Shown here piece after piece: positions 34,224 through 46,575 of a stretch of DNA of 64,000 nucleotides. The stretch is from Vandiemenella viatica (taxonomy: Eukaryota > Arthropoda > Insecta > Orthoptera > Morabidae): contig JARYHS010008074.1 in assembly GCA_031002005.1 (NCBI GenBank), positions 279,993,930 through 280,057,929 on the forward strand, read 5' to 3'. The position numbers and the translations under genes were made by a program. A model generated the notes under the pieces. The model was not told the DNA's origin, did not search any database, and worked only from the letters and a program-made list of their open reading frames with translations. Within the stretch, counting starts at the first letter, position 1, and the number at the start of each line of letters is the position of its first letter.

Positions 34224-35083
34224 TGTAAAATAACTTATTAAAATGATATGTTTTTGAAATATAAGTTCTGATGACGAGAGCTCAGTTCACAATCACCACT
34301 TATTTTCTTTATGCTTTGACCATGTTTGAAAGCTATCGGAACTTCATAAAACAAAGGAAATTATTCAGGGGTAAATTTTAAGAACGGTCGCCTGGTTTGG
34401 TGGGGAAGGAAATGATTTATCACAGTTACTTACTGCACAACACATACTCCAAGTATATCGACACAAGAACACTTTTTATTGCACAGCTATAAGTTGTTAC
34501 ATTCCGACCACCGAACCATATTTATTATTTTCTTGTACTGAATAGTATACAAGGAACACCCTGAATAATAATTGCCGAAGATTTGCAAGTTCTTAGCGAG
34601 TGAGAATTTTCTTTCAATCAACACAAATGAAACAACAAGATATATCTTTTTCTACATTAGTGAACGACCTACGTAACTAACAGTCTTTAAGAGTACATAA
34701 GGTTCATTAGTCACTTAACCGACGCGGTAGACTTTCTCAACAAGCGGTGACGCTTTTCTGTTAGGCACAATCTTTTCTTCCCGCGCACTCATTTACTGTA
34801 ACAGTTCGTGCACCATAACACATACGACTGTCTTTAAATGTACATGAATGTCACTGGGTACTTTACCGACGCGGTAGCTCTTCAAAAGGCTTTTCTCAAC
34901 AGGCGGACACTTTTCAGATCGGTACGATCATTTCTTCCCGCACACACATTTGCTGTAACAACTCGCGCGCTATAACACATACACTCTGCTACTGATACTC
35001 CTACTAGATCGTTGAAGTCGATAATCGACTTTACACTCGCTAATCGATCTTTGCATCAAAATTGATAGGTGCGTTAAACTATC
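34224..35083 (-). repeat. 5' LTR of the gypsy element
   Basis: 860 bp direct repeat of 25814-26676. As 5' LTR on the - strand it should carry the promoter. The sequence is AT-rich with no TATA box I can place firmly. Confidence 0.93.
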
Positions 35084-35884
35084 GTAATGTGACAAGGTGC
35101 AAAAATTTAGTGCTTAAAATCTAAATTATTAAAATAGAAATATATTGATAAAGACTGCATTTATAAAATTATATTAATTTTGAAGAAAAATGTAACCTTT
35201 GCGATAATAGAACTATGGCTGACCACATATCAACAGCCATTCTAACCACGGTGACACTTAAACGTTAGGGCCACGTTACAATTACATACAGGTGGATCAA
35301 ATTTCTTAGAACTTTGAGATAAATTTTCATGAGTATCGGTGATAGTTTAAATGATAATTAGGATGAACAAATAACTCTGTTCAAATTAATTGCACCACAG
35401 TTAACCACATTATGGTTCAAAATTACCAACTTTATCTAAAAAAAAAAAATTACCTTGAATTTAATTAACTGACAAATCTTTTATTACCACAAATTATCTT
35501 GAACTTGGAACAAAATGTTTAAGCAAATAAGAGAGCGTGTAATTAAGCAGGGCGTATGGTACAGTTATTCAAGTGTTCATGTGGATAATTTTACGAGAAT
35601 GTGTGGCGTAATTTACTTACCGGGCGATGAGCCGTTACACATGCAGCGGCTGGGCTACAAACAGCAAGGTGACCTTCACGAAGCCTTGATGTTGTGGCAT
35701 GCATTCAGCATTGATGTCGTAAAAGAAATGAAGTCGTTGTTCTCCACGTTGACCTGAAGCCCCTTCTTTCTTCTCGGAGCTCCAGTCTTGTCACTGTGAA
35801 TCGTTGTCTCTTCCAGGATTCGCTCAGTCATGCAACGATTACATATAAGCTTTACTACCAGCTATAACAAAGTCTTAATAACTA
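35084..35884. other. No gene recognised
   Basis: Flank of the gypsy element. An 80-codon + frame at 35515-35757 (MFKQIRERVIKQGVWYSYSS) resembles no family I know and may be chance. Confidence 0.4.
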
Positions 35885-37110
35885 TGTACTAATAAGCTTG
35901 TTCAACGCTGGTTATAAAATTTACTCCAGCATCGTTAACTTAAAATTACAAAAAGTCTATGAACCACTTCTCGGAGAAGAACGGAATGGGTTCCGGAAGG
36001 ATAGATCACGCACAGATGGTTATTTCACACTCAAAATGTTTACTGAGAAAAGGAATGAGTTTAATTTAGAAACGCGCCTGGTATGTATTGATTTTATGAA
36101 AGCTTTCGATAAAATTGACAGAAGAAAACTTTGGCGATTCCTGGCAGAAAGCAACACTCCACCACATATCATAAAAGCATTCCAAATCATTTATAGCCAC
36201 AATGTGATTGCAGACAGAACCTGACAATAGCTGTCGGAATGGAAACGCATTAGTTAAGGAGTGAAATAAGCATGTTTCGTATCACCACTTTCATTCATGA
36301 CATATAAAATAAAATAATTAGCGACTGGCGACAAAAAACCCCTTGGCAGAATCAAGATAGACAGACAGACCAACAAGGACCGATTACTGTTTGCAGATGA
36401 CTGAGTACTTTTTGTCGAATCTGAAGATGGCCTGTAGAGATCGGTATACAACAACACATAAGACAGCAAAAAAGTACAACATGCAGATCTACCTTAGTAA
36501 AACCAAAGTTATGGCCTTCATTGGAAAAAATCACAAGATCAAAATTTTGATAGAAAACACATGCATAGGGCAAGTATCAGAATTTAAATACCTTGGTTAC
36601 AACCTCAGCTACACCGTAGAAAGCGATGAGCAATAAAAAAAAATTAAAAACTTCACGAAAGATACGGGAATAATAAGCAGTACCTTCAGACCTTCTCTTG
36701 TTCAACGCCACACAAGAATAGGGCTATATAACATCCTGGCTAAGACTACTTACTGTACGGCAGTGTGGACTGGACACTACGTAAAGGTGATGCACGGAGA
36801 CTCATTACTGCAGAGATGCTATTCATGATTTGAACAGCTGATTACACACTACGAAACAGGGAAAGTTCAGATGAGATCCTTAAAGAACTCAAAGATAAGT
36901 CAATTCTCCAAACTGTGTAAAACTACAGAATATCGTGGACATACCATGTACTAAAGATGAAGACGAACCCGGATACCAGGAAAATTCCTCGAATACCATC
37001 CCAGAGGCAGGAGAGATGTGGGAATACCACGAAGAAGTCCAATTGATACCACACCTTAACAGACCTGACACTGGATAAGTAGTAGAAGTCTTCTGGTTGG
37101 CTTCTGACTC
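35885..37110 (+). mobile_element. LINE remnant, RT to C-terminal region
   Basis: + strand frames give NAGYKIYSSIVNLKLQKVYE, then EERNGFRKDRSRTDGYFTLK, then CIDFMKAFDKIDRRKLWRFL (RT blocks 2-4), a damaged catalytic region near 36380, then YNMQIYLSKTKVMAFIGK and FKYLGYNLSY (thumb), and broken C-terminal blocks to about 37090. The element is 5'-truncated and multiply interrupted. These motifs are common in arthropod non-LTR elements; I do not assign the clade. Confidence 0.75.
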
Positions 37111-39054
37111 TCCTCTCCAACTCCAGAATGGAGAAACACACTCGATTATACGTGCTTACACTTTGGTTACCAGATTTTCTTATCGGACAGTGAATTATTT
37201 TTTTGACTGTCAGAGTTCTAATTCAACCGCGCTCTATTATTGAAGAAATCCGATTGTGCGGCGGAAGTCGCATTATTCGCCATTCTTGAGTCCGGGTTTC
37301 TAATCTCTCGTCGTCAGCTGACAAGCACCCGTTGGCTCGACATGCGCAATACTAGAAGGGAAAGTCATAGCGGAAGAAATGAATTTTCATCGAACATCTT
37401 TCATCAAACCACACATATTAGCATTTTGACCTAACTTATATTAATGGTACCCTTAGCTACCCATCAATTTGGTTAATAACGCAAGTCTTTAGAATTTCTG
37501 AAACTAGTTGAATTTCGCTATTAAAAAATTAAACAAAGTATACAGATGGCTTAGCAGTGATGATCACACTCTTGCACAAATTTAGAAACAATCTACTATT
37601 TCTGCTTTTTCATTTATCCCAGATACCATCAAATAATTAACTATTAATCACGAAGGCATATTCAATGCAGTCTTCAACGTATTTTCACTTTTTACTTTTA
37701 CCGATTACTCCTTTCCAGCATAAGCTACTATTTTGTCTGTCAATAGTAACTGTCCAAAAGCAGAAATACAGAACAAGTTTTAACAATAGACCTATCATTC
37801 TAATCTGTCTTTAAATAAACCAAAACTGCGTTTTGAAAACTTACAACTTATAAACCGCACTAATGTATTTCTTTAAAATATTTTTACTGCTGGGTACAGC
37901 TGAAAATATATGTTACGCACTATTCTTCTCAATTTTCACTGCACAGTGTAAACATATTCTGCAAAAACTGGAAAATACCGACAAAATTTTAGTAACATCA
38001 GAAATTTCATATCAAGTCACTAGTTTCAAATAATGGTTTTTAAACACGACTGAGTTGGAGCAAAGGTACAGAAATTCCATAAATCCTTTCATTCGTTCCT
38101 ATAATCCCACCTCGTCTGCAAGAACATTTTCCGTCCTTTCTGTTACCAAGATATATTCTAAGAGCAATCATTTTTGCCCAGGAATGCAATAACGAACGTA
38201 GATGAAGCATGTGACATGGTGGACCGATTAAAAAAAAAATGTCGACAGATTTTGGACGTCTGCCTTTAGAGAAGAACACCGCACCCCAATAGCAAGAAAA
38301 TTGAATCTCCAGCAGACGGGCTGACGTTTCGATAAAATGGTCGTCGTAATATTGTGACGATAAACAGATTCTGAACTCGGCCGACAAGCACTAAAAGAGC
38401 TTAGTGTAAGTTGGCAGTGACGTGCGCAGGGGTGGGGGTAGCCGATAATGGCGTGGCGCGGCACGCACGGCGGCGTAATGGGCCGCCGATACGTGGGGGA
38501 GCTTGATGGATAGGGATTTGCAGGTTACCGAGGGGCGCATTTGACTGCCCCCAGTAAAAACTCCATCATTTTCATCCAACTCCGTCATTATTGCCTCATA
38601 ACACATCAGCAATTTGGTATGATTATTTCTGCAAGTACCTACTGCATGTAAGCCGAGAGAGATAAAGTTAGGTGTCATTAGAATTCAATGATTGCTTCTG
38701 GAGTGTCGTCACCAAAATCCCTCTGTCACGGCGATCACCAAATAGTTGTCCTGAGCATTAACCATTAGCGTGGTGATTTTTATAGTCCTGTTATACGTAA
38801 CGGCTGGTGTAATTGCTACAGAAACTTGCCTCGTAATGTCTGCATTTTCTTCAGTGCTTGTGTCAGGTATAGCATTTTCCGCAGTAGGGGTACGTAAGAA
38901 CCTAGATGACCAGTGTACCTCGGCCTTTCATCAACACTCCTCTAATTCCTTTATTTCTAGTTTATAAGTTTCCACCACACTGCTGAAAAATGTCCTTACT
39001 TAACCCCCAGTAGAAAGAGCAGGCGATTTTTGGCTTCATCTAAGTGGTGTCGCC
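37111..39054. other. No gene recognised
   Basis: AT-rich. A GC-rich patch at 38400-38540 has no coding or element motif that I recognise. Confidence 0.4.
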
Positions 39055-39352
39055 ACGAGTCAACGGACCGAGCGTGGTGGTGTAACGGCTAGCGTTCCGG
39101 CCTCGCATTCGGGAGGACGGCGGTTCGAATCCCCGTCCGGGCATCCAGATTTGGGTTTTCCATGGTTTCCCCAAATCACTCCAGGTGAATGCCGGGATGC
39201 TTCCTTCAAAAGGCCATGGCCGAATTCCTTCCCATTCCTTGCCCGCCATCCTTTCCCGTCTCTAAAGACCTAGTTGTTATAGGAGACGTAAAGCAGTTAA
39301 AAAAACAACAACACAAAAACAAAACAAACAAACAAAAAAACGAGTCAACGGA
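39055..39352 (+). mobile_element. tRNA-derived SINE, full-length, 13-base target duplication
   Basis: Body 39068-39339, with A-box GGTGGTGTAACGGCTAGCG, B-box GGTTCGAATCC and an A-rich tail containing CAA units. The perfect duplication ACGAGTCAACGGA lies at 39055-39067 and 39340-39352. Best copy of the family here for defining its consensus. Confidence 0.95.
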
Positions 39353-39543
39353 AAATCACTTATACGTGACTAGCAGAGAACCCAGCTTTTCCAAGGAAAT
39401 GAATATGAAGGATCGAATATTTTATCCCGTTTGATCGGATAGTCGTAAATATTCTTCATCAGGATCAACTTTGGCAGATATCTCTAACATTTTCAAGACA
39501 GTTGTAAAAAATAAAAAATAAACTGAATCGTTGCACGTGTAAA

Positions 39544-39965
39544 ATGTAGACAGCGTTCATCTCTTTGTTTTAAAGTATATATGTGAAAGTTCCGTAGAAA
39601 TCTCATAAAAACTGTAGCTTTAAATTAAGAACTTTTCCAAAAATTAAATGGGACAAATGAGGTGAGGATTTTGTAAACAGAATGAAGACAATATTTTTTT
39701 CTTCGTTTTAAAGTACACGTATGCATAGTTCCGTCGAAATCGCATAAAAACTATGGGTATGTATGAAGAACATTGACAAAAATCAAGGGAGTTGAAAGGG
39801 GGAGAAGGGTTGGGTTTCTGTAATACTAATGTACACAGTATTTATCTCTTTTTTTTTAAGTATACGTATGCAAAGTTCCATCTAAACCGGATAAATATGT
39901 CGGTTTGTATTAAAATCAAGGAATGTGAAGGGGGAGAGATGGTAGTTTATGGAACCTTCTCCATT
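39544..39965. repeat. Three tandem units of about 136-148 bp
   Basis: Each unit holds a T-rich stretch followed by TTTTAAAGTAYAYGTATG, AGTTCCGTCGAAATC and CATAAAAACT, and ends in AAATCAAGGGA and a GGGGGAGA-like string. Units start near 39544, 39680 and 39828. Divergence is moderate. No relation to the other two satellites was noticed. Confidence 0.8.
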
Positions 39966-40494
39966 AAAAAAAAAAAAAAACATATAAGGATCAACGTTCA
40001 AAAGGTGTCGAAATCTATTAATCTCGGATAAATCAACATTTATTTTTACAGATATAAATTATTAGAAACAAAAGAATCTTAGCTCACAATGTAAGGATTT
40101 TTTTGTTTGTTTAGAAGGAAGTGTACTTATTCAGTATTTCAGAGGCAAGACGAAAGTTCGGCAGAGTAATAAAACAGTTTCTGTACTTCTCTTGACGTAC
40201 TAAGATGACAGCATGACGATTCAAGACGTTTTCATTGTATTTCTCAAACGAAGTAGTCACTGTTATATTGCGCTTCACATTACACCGAAGTCAAAATAAA
40301 TAAATAAAAGACTTTGGTGAATGAAGCGTAGTACAGAAAATCGTTCATAGCTTTTATCCCATCATTCTCACGCGTTCTAGATTACTAGGACTCCATAAAA
40401 TGTAAAATAGGGTATACTTCACGATATTTAAATAGGGCCAAACTTCTATAGAGGTTGCTGTTTCACGTTTACGTAATGTGTCATTCATATTGTG
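39966..40494. other. No gene recognised
   Basis: AT-rich; only short unrelated frames. Confidence 0.4.
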
Positions 40495-41745
40495 GTGTGA
40501 CAGCGACACCCACAATGAATATAATTAAATTATTATTAATTATATTCATAATTTTTCTTTATTATATTCAAGTTTATTAATTATTTAATCTTGCAACATG
40601 TAAGTAATTGTAAATAATGAGGGTTGTCTGAATAGATTAAACGTATGTTTAAACCAGGGCGGCCAAAGGTATAGTTTGTTATAAATTTAATTTTTCTGTA
40701 AACTCATGGCTCAGAAAGGTTGAATATTGAAGGCTGGAAACTGCCATTTCGGACGGTTGAGGGTGGAACAATGGCGAGCGAGGCGACTCGGCGGCGCCGG
40801 GCCAGCCCGGCTTCAGTTCCGTTTGAAATAGGACGATGACCTACCCCTACCCTGCTACTGCCCCGAAGGCCAAGTAGAAAACGCGCGGAGGGAGACGGCG
40901 AATGCGACGCGTGATATTAAACACGTGACGACGGAAATGTGTAGATAGCCAATCCTGAACATTTATTGGGGTCTACAATACTAATTCCGTGGAGTTCTTT
41001 TACATGTGGAGTGCAACTAGCCGAGGAAGAAGAAGAGGCCATTTTAGACTGCACTTGGGTCCAAGACGAGCTGATGAACGGACGTGTCAGCCGACACGCT
41101 CTCGACTGATGATCATTGTATGGTTGATCATTCTTGCTTTGGGAAGCGAGATGTTGAGTGGCATGCCTGCCATTACCTGGAAGTTATTCTAATAACGCGG
41201 TCGTAGCCGCTTATTTAGCTTCCACAGCTGCAGTGACATTGTATATGTCGCTCACCAACACGGCGATGATTTCATGGTAATGTACCAGAAACGACGGTCA
41301 CTATTCATTGGGTTTTAACAGACTTGTGAGCCCTTAAGCGACGCCTGAGATTAAGACTCTGTTCCCGTCACTTAAATTCTGAGCTAGCTGAATTTATATT
41401 CCACATTTAAAATTTTCAAGCATCTTGCTATTTGTTAATTCAATTTTGATGCTTTTCTTTCATTTATACGGCGCCCCTGGGATTTTTCTTTGTACAGTAA
41501 AATGTTAGCTTCAATTTGATGGCCTGTGTTGCCATATTATTCAATGTTAACTTTTTCTGTTGTATTTTATTTGTTGAGATATTTCATTCGGTTTTGTTTG
41601 CTTTCACCGGCGAATTGTAAACGTCGGGTATTGCTTGTTTTTGCTGATTCAATTGTGTTTAACGTAACGTTAGTTACTGCCCGACCTTGTAAAGGCCATA
41701 AGACTCAATAAATGAGGTATTATTTTGTGTCTAAATTTCATGGTT
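40495..41745. mobile_element. Possible solo LTR
   Basis: Begins near TGTGACAGCGACACCCAC (40497) and, on the + strand, has a GC-rich core (40740-40960), then a long AT/T-rich end with CTCAATAAATGAGG near 41702, which looks like a polyadenylation region. The overall layout resembles a long retroelement LTR. No second copy or target duplication confirms it, and no coding region is nearby. Confidence 0.3.
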
Positions 41746-43042
41746 CTAGTTAAACCCTTTTGACCCCTTTTAAATTAGCATATTTTATATGTTTTTTCAT
41801 TTTTCAGAATTATTAATAATAATTCCCCCCTCCCTTTTTATGTATTGATGTTCACATTTGGTTAACCCCCTTATTGTATTTATTACAATATTTCTTGAAA
41901 AGAAACTCGCATAGAAACTGTTGTTATAAGGAACACTTCTGACACTCTCCACCGAGAATTTTAGAGAAAAATTATAAGCTGCTGGCTTAACATGGACTGA
42001 AAGGCAGTCACGAATAACCAAATTTAAAGCAAAATAATTCCATAATTTCTAAAAATCGATATTACAGCATTAGCCAGCATTGTAAATATAAATAAATAAT
42101 TACTCCCAATCACTTTAATTGGTGACCGCCCTTTGCAGGAACAGACACTTTGTGTTAGTTAACATCATTCACTTATTCTTGCGTCAGCGCATTTTGGTAT
42201 AAAATTTTCGGTCCTCATAGAAATCAATTCATTTGCTAAATTTTCATATTCTTAGAAATGTCAAGTAATGTGCAGTAATATTTTGTAGACCACAGCTGTC
42301 ATTGTTTTATGCTTTAGCTAAATAAACTCGATTTTACGACATTAGAAGCAAGTTTCAGCAAAGGAATAGGTTTAGACGAATAAATGATTCATTAACCACG
42401 TTCAGCAAAGAGGTATGTACCTGTAGCAGAAACGACAAGTGCAGGACGGGTAATTTCGTATTCTAAGTTCTGAAGATAAGGTGTAAGAGACTTCAAATGC
42501 CCTTTTCCTGTGTTCGTTTCACTTGTAGCCATTTCATTTCATTTATAATTTTCTCGTTACAGATAACAGTCCTAACGGAAATGAACGAAGTATTTACTCC
42601 TCCAGAGAGAGTGCCTCCATCCACGTCCATCCCTGCAAGACTCCTTCCGCTGAGGTTCTTCTGTTCTCTTATATGATTTTCGGGATACTTACCATAGGAA
42701 CAGACAGCCTCGCACAATTGTTTGAATCATGGCCCTTTATTCTCTCTGCACTAATCCTGTACTTGAATATAAATTGTACCTGCGAAGCGATATTACTAAA
42801 AGGTTATTTTTGATCACGTTCTGGGGTAAAGAAGAAAACACCGGAGATATATGTTCGAATGAATGATTGGGTTTGCTTTCTTACAGCGGCAACAAGGGGA
42901 ATCATCAGCTACTGCTCAGGTTGCTCGTATTCCTCCTGCTCAACATGAGGTATGGAATATTCATCAGTATCATATTACTGTCAGTAACCTTGCGTTGCAT
43001 ATTTTTCCTTTATGCCTCGAAAGGCCAGTCTCACTTGCCATT
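41746..43042. other. No gene recognised
   Basis: AT-rich. A weak exon-like piece at about 42887-42946 is noted under rejected items. Confidence 0.4.
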
Positions 43043-43296
43043 ATTTTGTCGCCGACCTCGGCAGCGTAGGGGTAGCGTGCTTGCTTCTCGTTGCAGGGGT
43101 CGCCGGTTCGAGTCCGGCCTAGGGCATGGGTGGTTTTAATGAAGTGTTGTGTTCGTCTTGTGTTGTCCTTACACATTAGAGAAAATAATAATACTTATGA
43201 GAAATCTGTACATTGTAACAGAAACAAACACATCGAGCTGGCTGAATGGCTAACAAGGCCGAAAGCCATTAAAAATATATATATATATATTTTGTC
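43043..43296 (+). mobile_element. Second tRNA-derived SINE family
   Basis: Body 43051-43288. The head is tRNA-like: A-box GCGTAGGGGTAGCGTG and B-box GGTTCGAGTCC, followed by GTGTTGTCCTTACAC in the body, GGCTAACAAGGCCGAAAGCC near the end and an (AT)n tail. The duplication ATTTTGTC at 43043-43050 and 43289-43296 brackets it. It differs from the main SINE family of this window. Confidence 0.88.
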
Positions 43297-44040
43297 CGAG
43301 AGTAAAACATATATCTAAACCATCAAATATGCAAGCGCTGTGTTTAAGTAGAAATTCCTGTGCTTAACGATAGCGGCTAGCTGCGTCATAAAGCTATAAC
43401 GAAACCGAACCCATTGCGAGGAGGCTATGACATCACGCGCTACCCATAAAACATTACTTACTTACTTCCTCTTGATGGATAGGCCAAACACCTGTTCCGA
43501 CCTCATTCTTCAGACCATCTCTTGCTAGGTGTTCCAATGTCCCTTCTGTCTGTGGAATGGTACTCCAGGGCAAGCTTAGGGAATCTATTATTTCCCATCC
43601 GTAGAACGTGGTTCTTCCAGTTAGCCTTTTTTTGGGTAATTCTATCATTTAGCGGGGAGATATTCAGTTTTTCCCTTATTTACTCATTCCTCCTCCTATC
43701 ATTTAGGAAATATCCTTTTACTGACCTTAAAAACTTCATTTCAGATGATTGAATTTTGTTTTTGTGTTGTGCTTTATTTACCGATGTTTCACTGCCATAT
43801 AGCATAAACCCATAAAATATATTAAATTATTTCACAAGTTAATCGTAATTTATTAATTTGCAGACTCAATGAAAATTGGAAAACAACTTTCTACAATGCC
43901 TACAACTCAACTCGCTTCTTAGTAACCGAGAAAACAGCTTTCTCGTACTCTCAGAACGTGGTAAATACTAGTTCATGACCAATCCGCACCTTTCCTTCTT
44001 GTCCTCTTCTGGCCGTCGTCTGATTACCTACGTTCAAAGT
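43297..44040. other. No gene recognised
   Basis: No coding family or repeat was recognised here. Confidence 0.4.
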
Positions 44041-44180
44041 CGCTTTTGTTTATTAGGCTGGAAGGAAACTTGATACGTAGTCTCCGTTCGCGCTCAGTCT
44101 CGGTGGACAGCAGAGCTGCTCTTCCCATCTACGGCTGTGCAGAATGCTGCCTCAGCAACGGCGCTCAGTCCCGAATCGAC

Positions 44181-44189
44181 TATAAAAAG
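44181..44189 (+). promoter_or_regulatory. TATA box of a candidate core promoter
   Basis: TATAAAAAG sits in a GC-richer 200 bp island within AT-rich DNA, 66 bases upstream of an ATG that is followed at once by a splice donor. The spacing fits a transcription start near 44210-44235. Prediction only. Confidence 0.45.
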
Positions 44190-44209
44190 TCGACCCCAAC
44201 ACGACCTCC

Positions 44210-44265
44210 CATCCGCCTACCTCTCTCCAGCCCCTCTCACTCTCTGCTGCGGAGATGAGGAACCG
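44210..44265 (+). CDS. Candidate first exon (5' UTR and about 4 codons)
   Basis: After the TATA box, a pyrimidine-rich leader (CTCTCACTCTCTGCTGC) leads to ATGAGGAACCG, then GTGAGAGT, a good donor, at 44266. A first exon with only a few codons before a phase-2 intron is the typical arrangement of insect cuticular-protein genes and some other secreted proteins, where exon 2 carries the signal peptide. No second exon was recognised downstream, so the identity is inference and the exon may not be real. Confidence 0.3.
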
Positions 44266-46575
44266 GTGAGAGTAACACGAACTCATTACAATGATGCATT
44301 AACTTACATCTCGTAGGAATATTCGCAATGATATTTAAAGTCCTCTCTACTATCCTTGCAAAAAAAAAATTCTACCCAATTATAAATTTGCTATCAACAA
44401 TTCGCTCTACTGTAAATCATATAAATTTGTTGTCAATTTATCTAACTCGACGCCTTTCCTTTCCCTTCTGAAATCTATTAGGTTTAGTGTCTGAATAATT
44501 ACAGAAATAATAGATAGATGGCGGTGGTATAGTCTCCTATTTTCTTGTTGCTGTTTTGGTCAGTTATTAATTTCTTGATCCATCAGCAATTAAGGTAAAA
44601 TAGTAATATACACTTCAAATTTTAGTCTAGATCCTAAACTCGCAAACATGTAGAGCCGTGCAAATATCTGCTCCGTGGTTTTAAATTACGCCAGAATATA
44701 TTTAACAGAACTTGATGATCACAAGGGATTTTTATTTCCAACTCCGGCGTAGAGTGACGTAGCAAGATCACACATATCTCTGAGTTTACGTCACAAGCTA
44801 ATGTTTCAAACTGTGATACCCCCTTCAAATACGGCTAATTAATTTTCAAGTGATACCAAATTATAATTTTAAATTTTTTTAATGTTTATTACAAATTTTA
44901 GGTTAGATCCTAAGCTATAAAATCATCAAAATGCCATAAAAATCTGTTCACAGATGGTTTCGTGATGTTACAACCCATCTACAGTTTCACAATAGCATAG
45001 ATGTTGAGTATCTACCAAACAAGCTCTAGGAAGGTGATGTATTAAACACGTTCATTGTCACATTTCATCCATTTACCTGCTGGCAATCATGGCATATTCG
45101 TTCTTTACATCTCACTAAGAAACTTAATGCGGCTAATGACCGATGGCAATAATTCAAAATGATAAGATTCAGCTGACTTAACCTGTCTGCCGGCCGCATT
45201 TCTGTTTATGTCTCTTGCTCTACTTGTTTTCTCGTATGTCCTTATGGTAATGAACAGTAATAATGAACTAACAAAGTACATTATAACGGTACCTGATATC
45301 TCAATCTGGCGTTGGCTATTTTAACAGTGTCGTGTAACGTTAAATAAAACTGCTTTCCAACGACATCTACTCTTCCTTGCGATTTCCTTACCTGGATCGT
45401 CTTCGAACTGGCTTTCTCGCCGTTAAATTCGAGAATGATTACCATCAACCAGTATTATTTATAAACTAGCAGTACCTGCTACTTCGTCATGCAGGATTTG
45501 AGATTTTTGCTTTCAATTTACAGAAAACTATCAAAGAAATATTGGCTGGCAGGGTAAAAGCAGAGGAGCACCTTTTTTTTCCGTCCTCCTCTCTTTCTGA
45601 ATTTGTTATTAATAACGTTTGAGCCCATCTTATTTTTTTTCTACTTCTCATTGAAACTATCAGTAATTGTTAAAGTTTATGTTTGTTGATCACCCACAGT
45701 CGCACTTCAGTATTGTTCGTATGGCTTCCCTACAAGCAGTAATAGAACAGGTGCTGCGTGGCGAAAAGGCGTGCTGCTGTAGAGACACGGAGCCCACACT
45801 CAGCCGAGAGATGAAGAATTGGGGACAAGGCATGGGAACGAATTAGACTACGATCTCGTTTAAAATCTATACGAATCACCGCTGTACATGTCATGGTAAA
45901 AAATCACAACTCCTAAAAACTTCCGTCAGACAATATTAAATGAATACACAAAAAAATTAAAATTTACTGTTTTGGGCATTGCATCAAGGACAAAATATGA
46001 CAGTAATCAAGATAAAAAGTATTCTACATATTATCTGATGACACAAGATAATATTATGCTGATTTTCGTTGATTAGTTCAGTGATCCGACGCATACAGGC
46101 AAAAAAATTAAGTTTTCAAATTTCAGTCTATCTGTGTGCATTAGAAGATTCCTTACATCTGATCTTGTCGACAATTGCACATAATTATTAAAACTTTTTG
46201 TTTCCCGCAAATACAGTTAGTGCTAGGAACAAGGACTACACAAATCAATCATTAAATAATATAAAACGCCCAGAAGTCCAGGTATTGTCGCTTAGTTAAA
46301 AGTGTTACTGTTAGTGGGATGCGATACAAACAACTGTTGAACATTTTGAATAATGATTTGATGTGTTAATCACTTACTAATTTATTTTGTATGTATTTAA
46401 TACCTTTCATCGTGCAAACTTCGGTACCTTAGCTTACTGTGGCAGTTTATGTTGGATATTGTTGAAATGGTTCTTTTTATTACTCAGAGAGGAGAAAACT
46501 GGCTATGGCTGCCTTATTTATTTAAAAATCACTTTAATTTTTCGTATTTATTTAATATAGTCAATTATTCGCGCG
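44266..46575. other. No gene recognised
   Basis: AT-rich; searched for a signal-peptide exon to follow the candidate first exon, none seen. Confidence 0.4.

Larger units (their letters stand above)
25814..35083 (-). mobile_element. Full-length Ty3/gypsy LTR retrotransposon
   Basis: 9.27 kb element on the - strand: 5' LTR (34224-35083), leader, gag, protease, RT, RNase H, integrase and 3' LTR (25814-26676). No env frame is seen after integrase. LTRs agree apart from five small differences, nearly all insertions or deletions, so the copy is young. Frame changes in gag and pol occur beside intact catalytic motifs. I could not define a clear target duplication or a TGG-type primer site, so the exact LTR edges may be off by a few bases. 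Confidence 0.93.

Noticed and set aside
25809..35088. Target-site duplication of the gypsy element
   Set aside because: Outer flanks (AGGT before, GTAA after) do not match with the LTR edges used; claiming one would need shifted edges.
43051..43125. tRNA gene
   Set aside because: It has A and B boxes but continues into a SINE body with an (AT)n tail and target duplications, so it is a tRNA-derived retroposon.
42863..43139. Possible receptor exon (GNHQLLLRLLVFLLLNMRYG) with TTTGCTTTCTTACAG acceptor
   Set aside because: Hydrophobic but lacks the TYhhhhhQF or CH motifs of the receptor family, and runs straight into a SINE.
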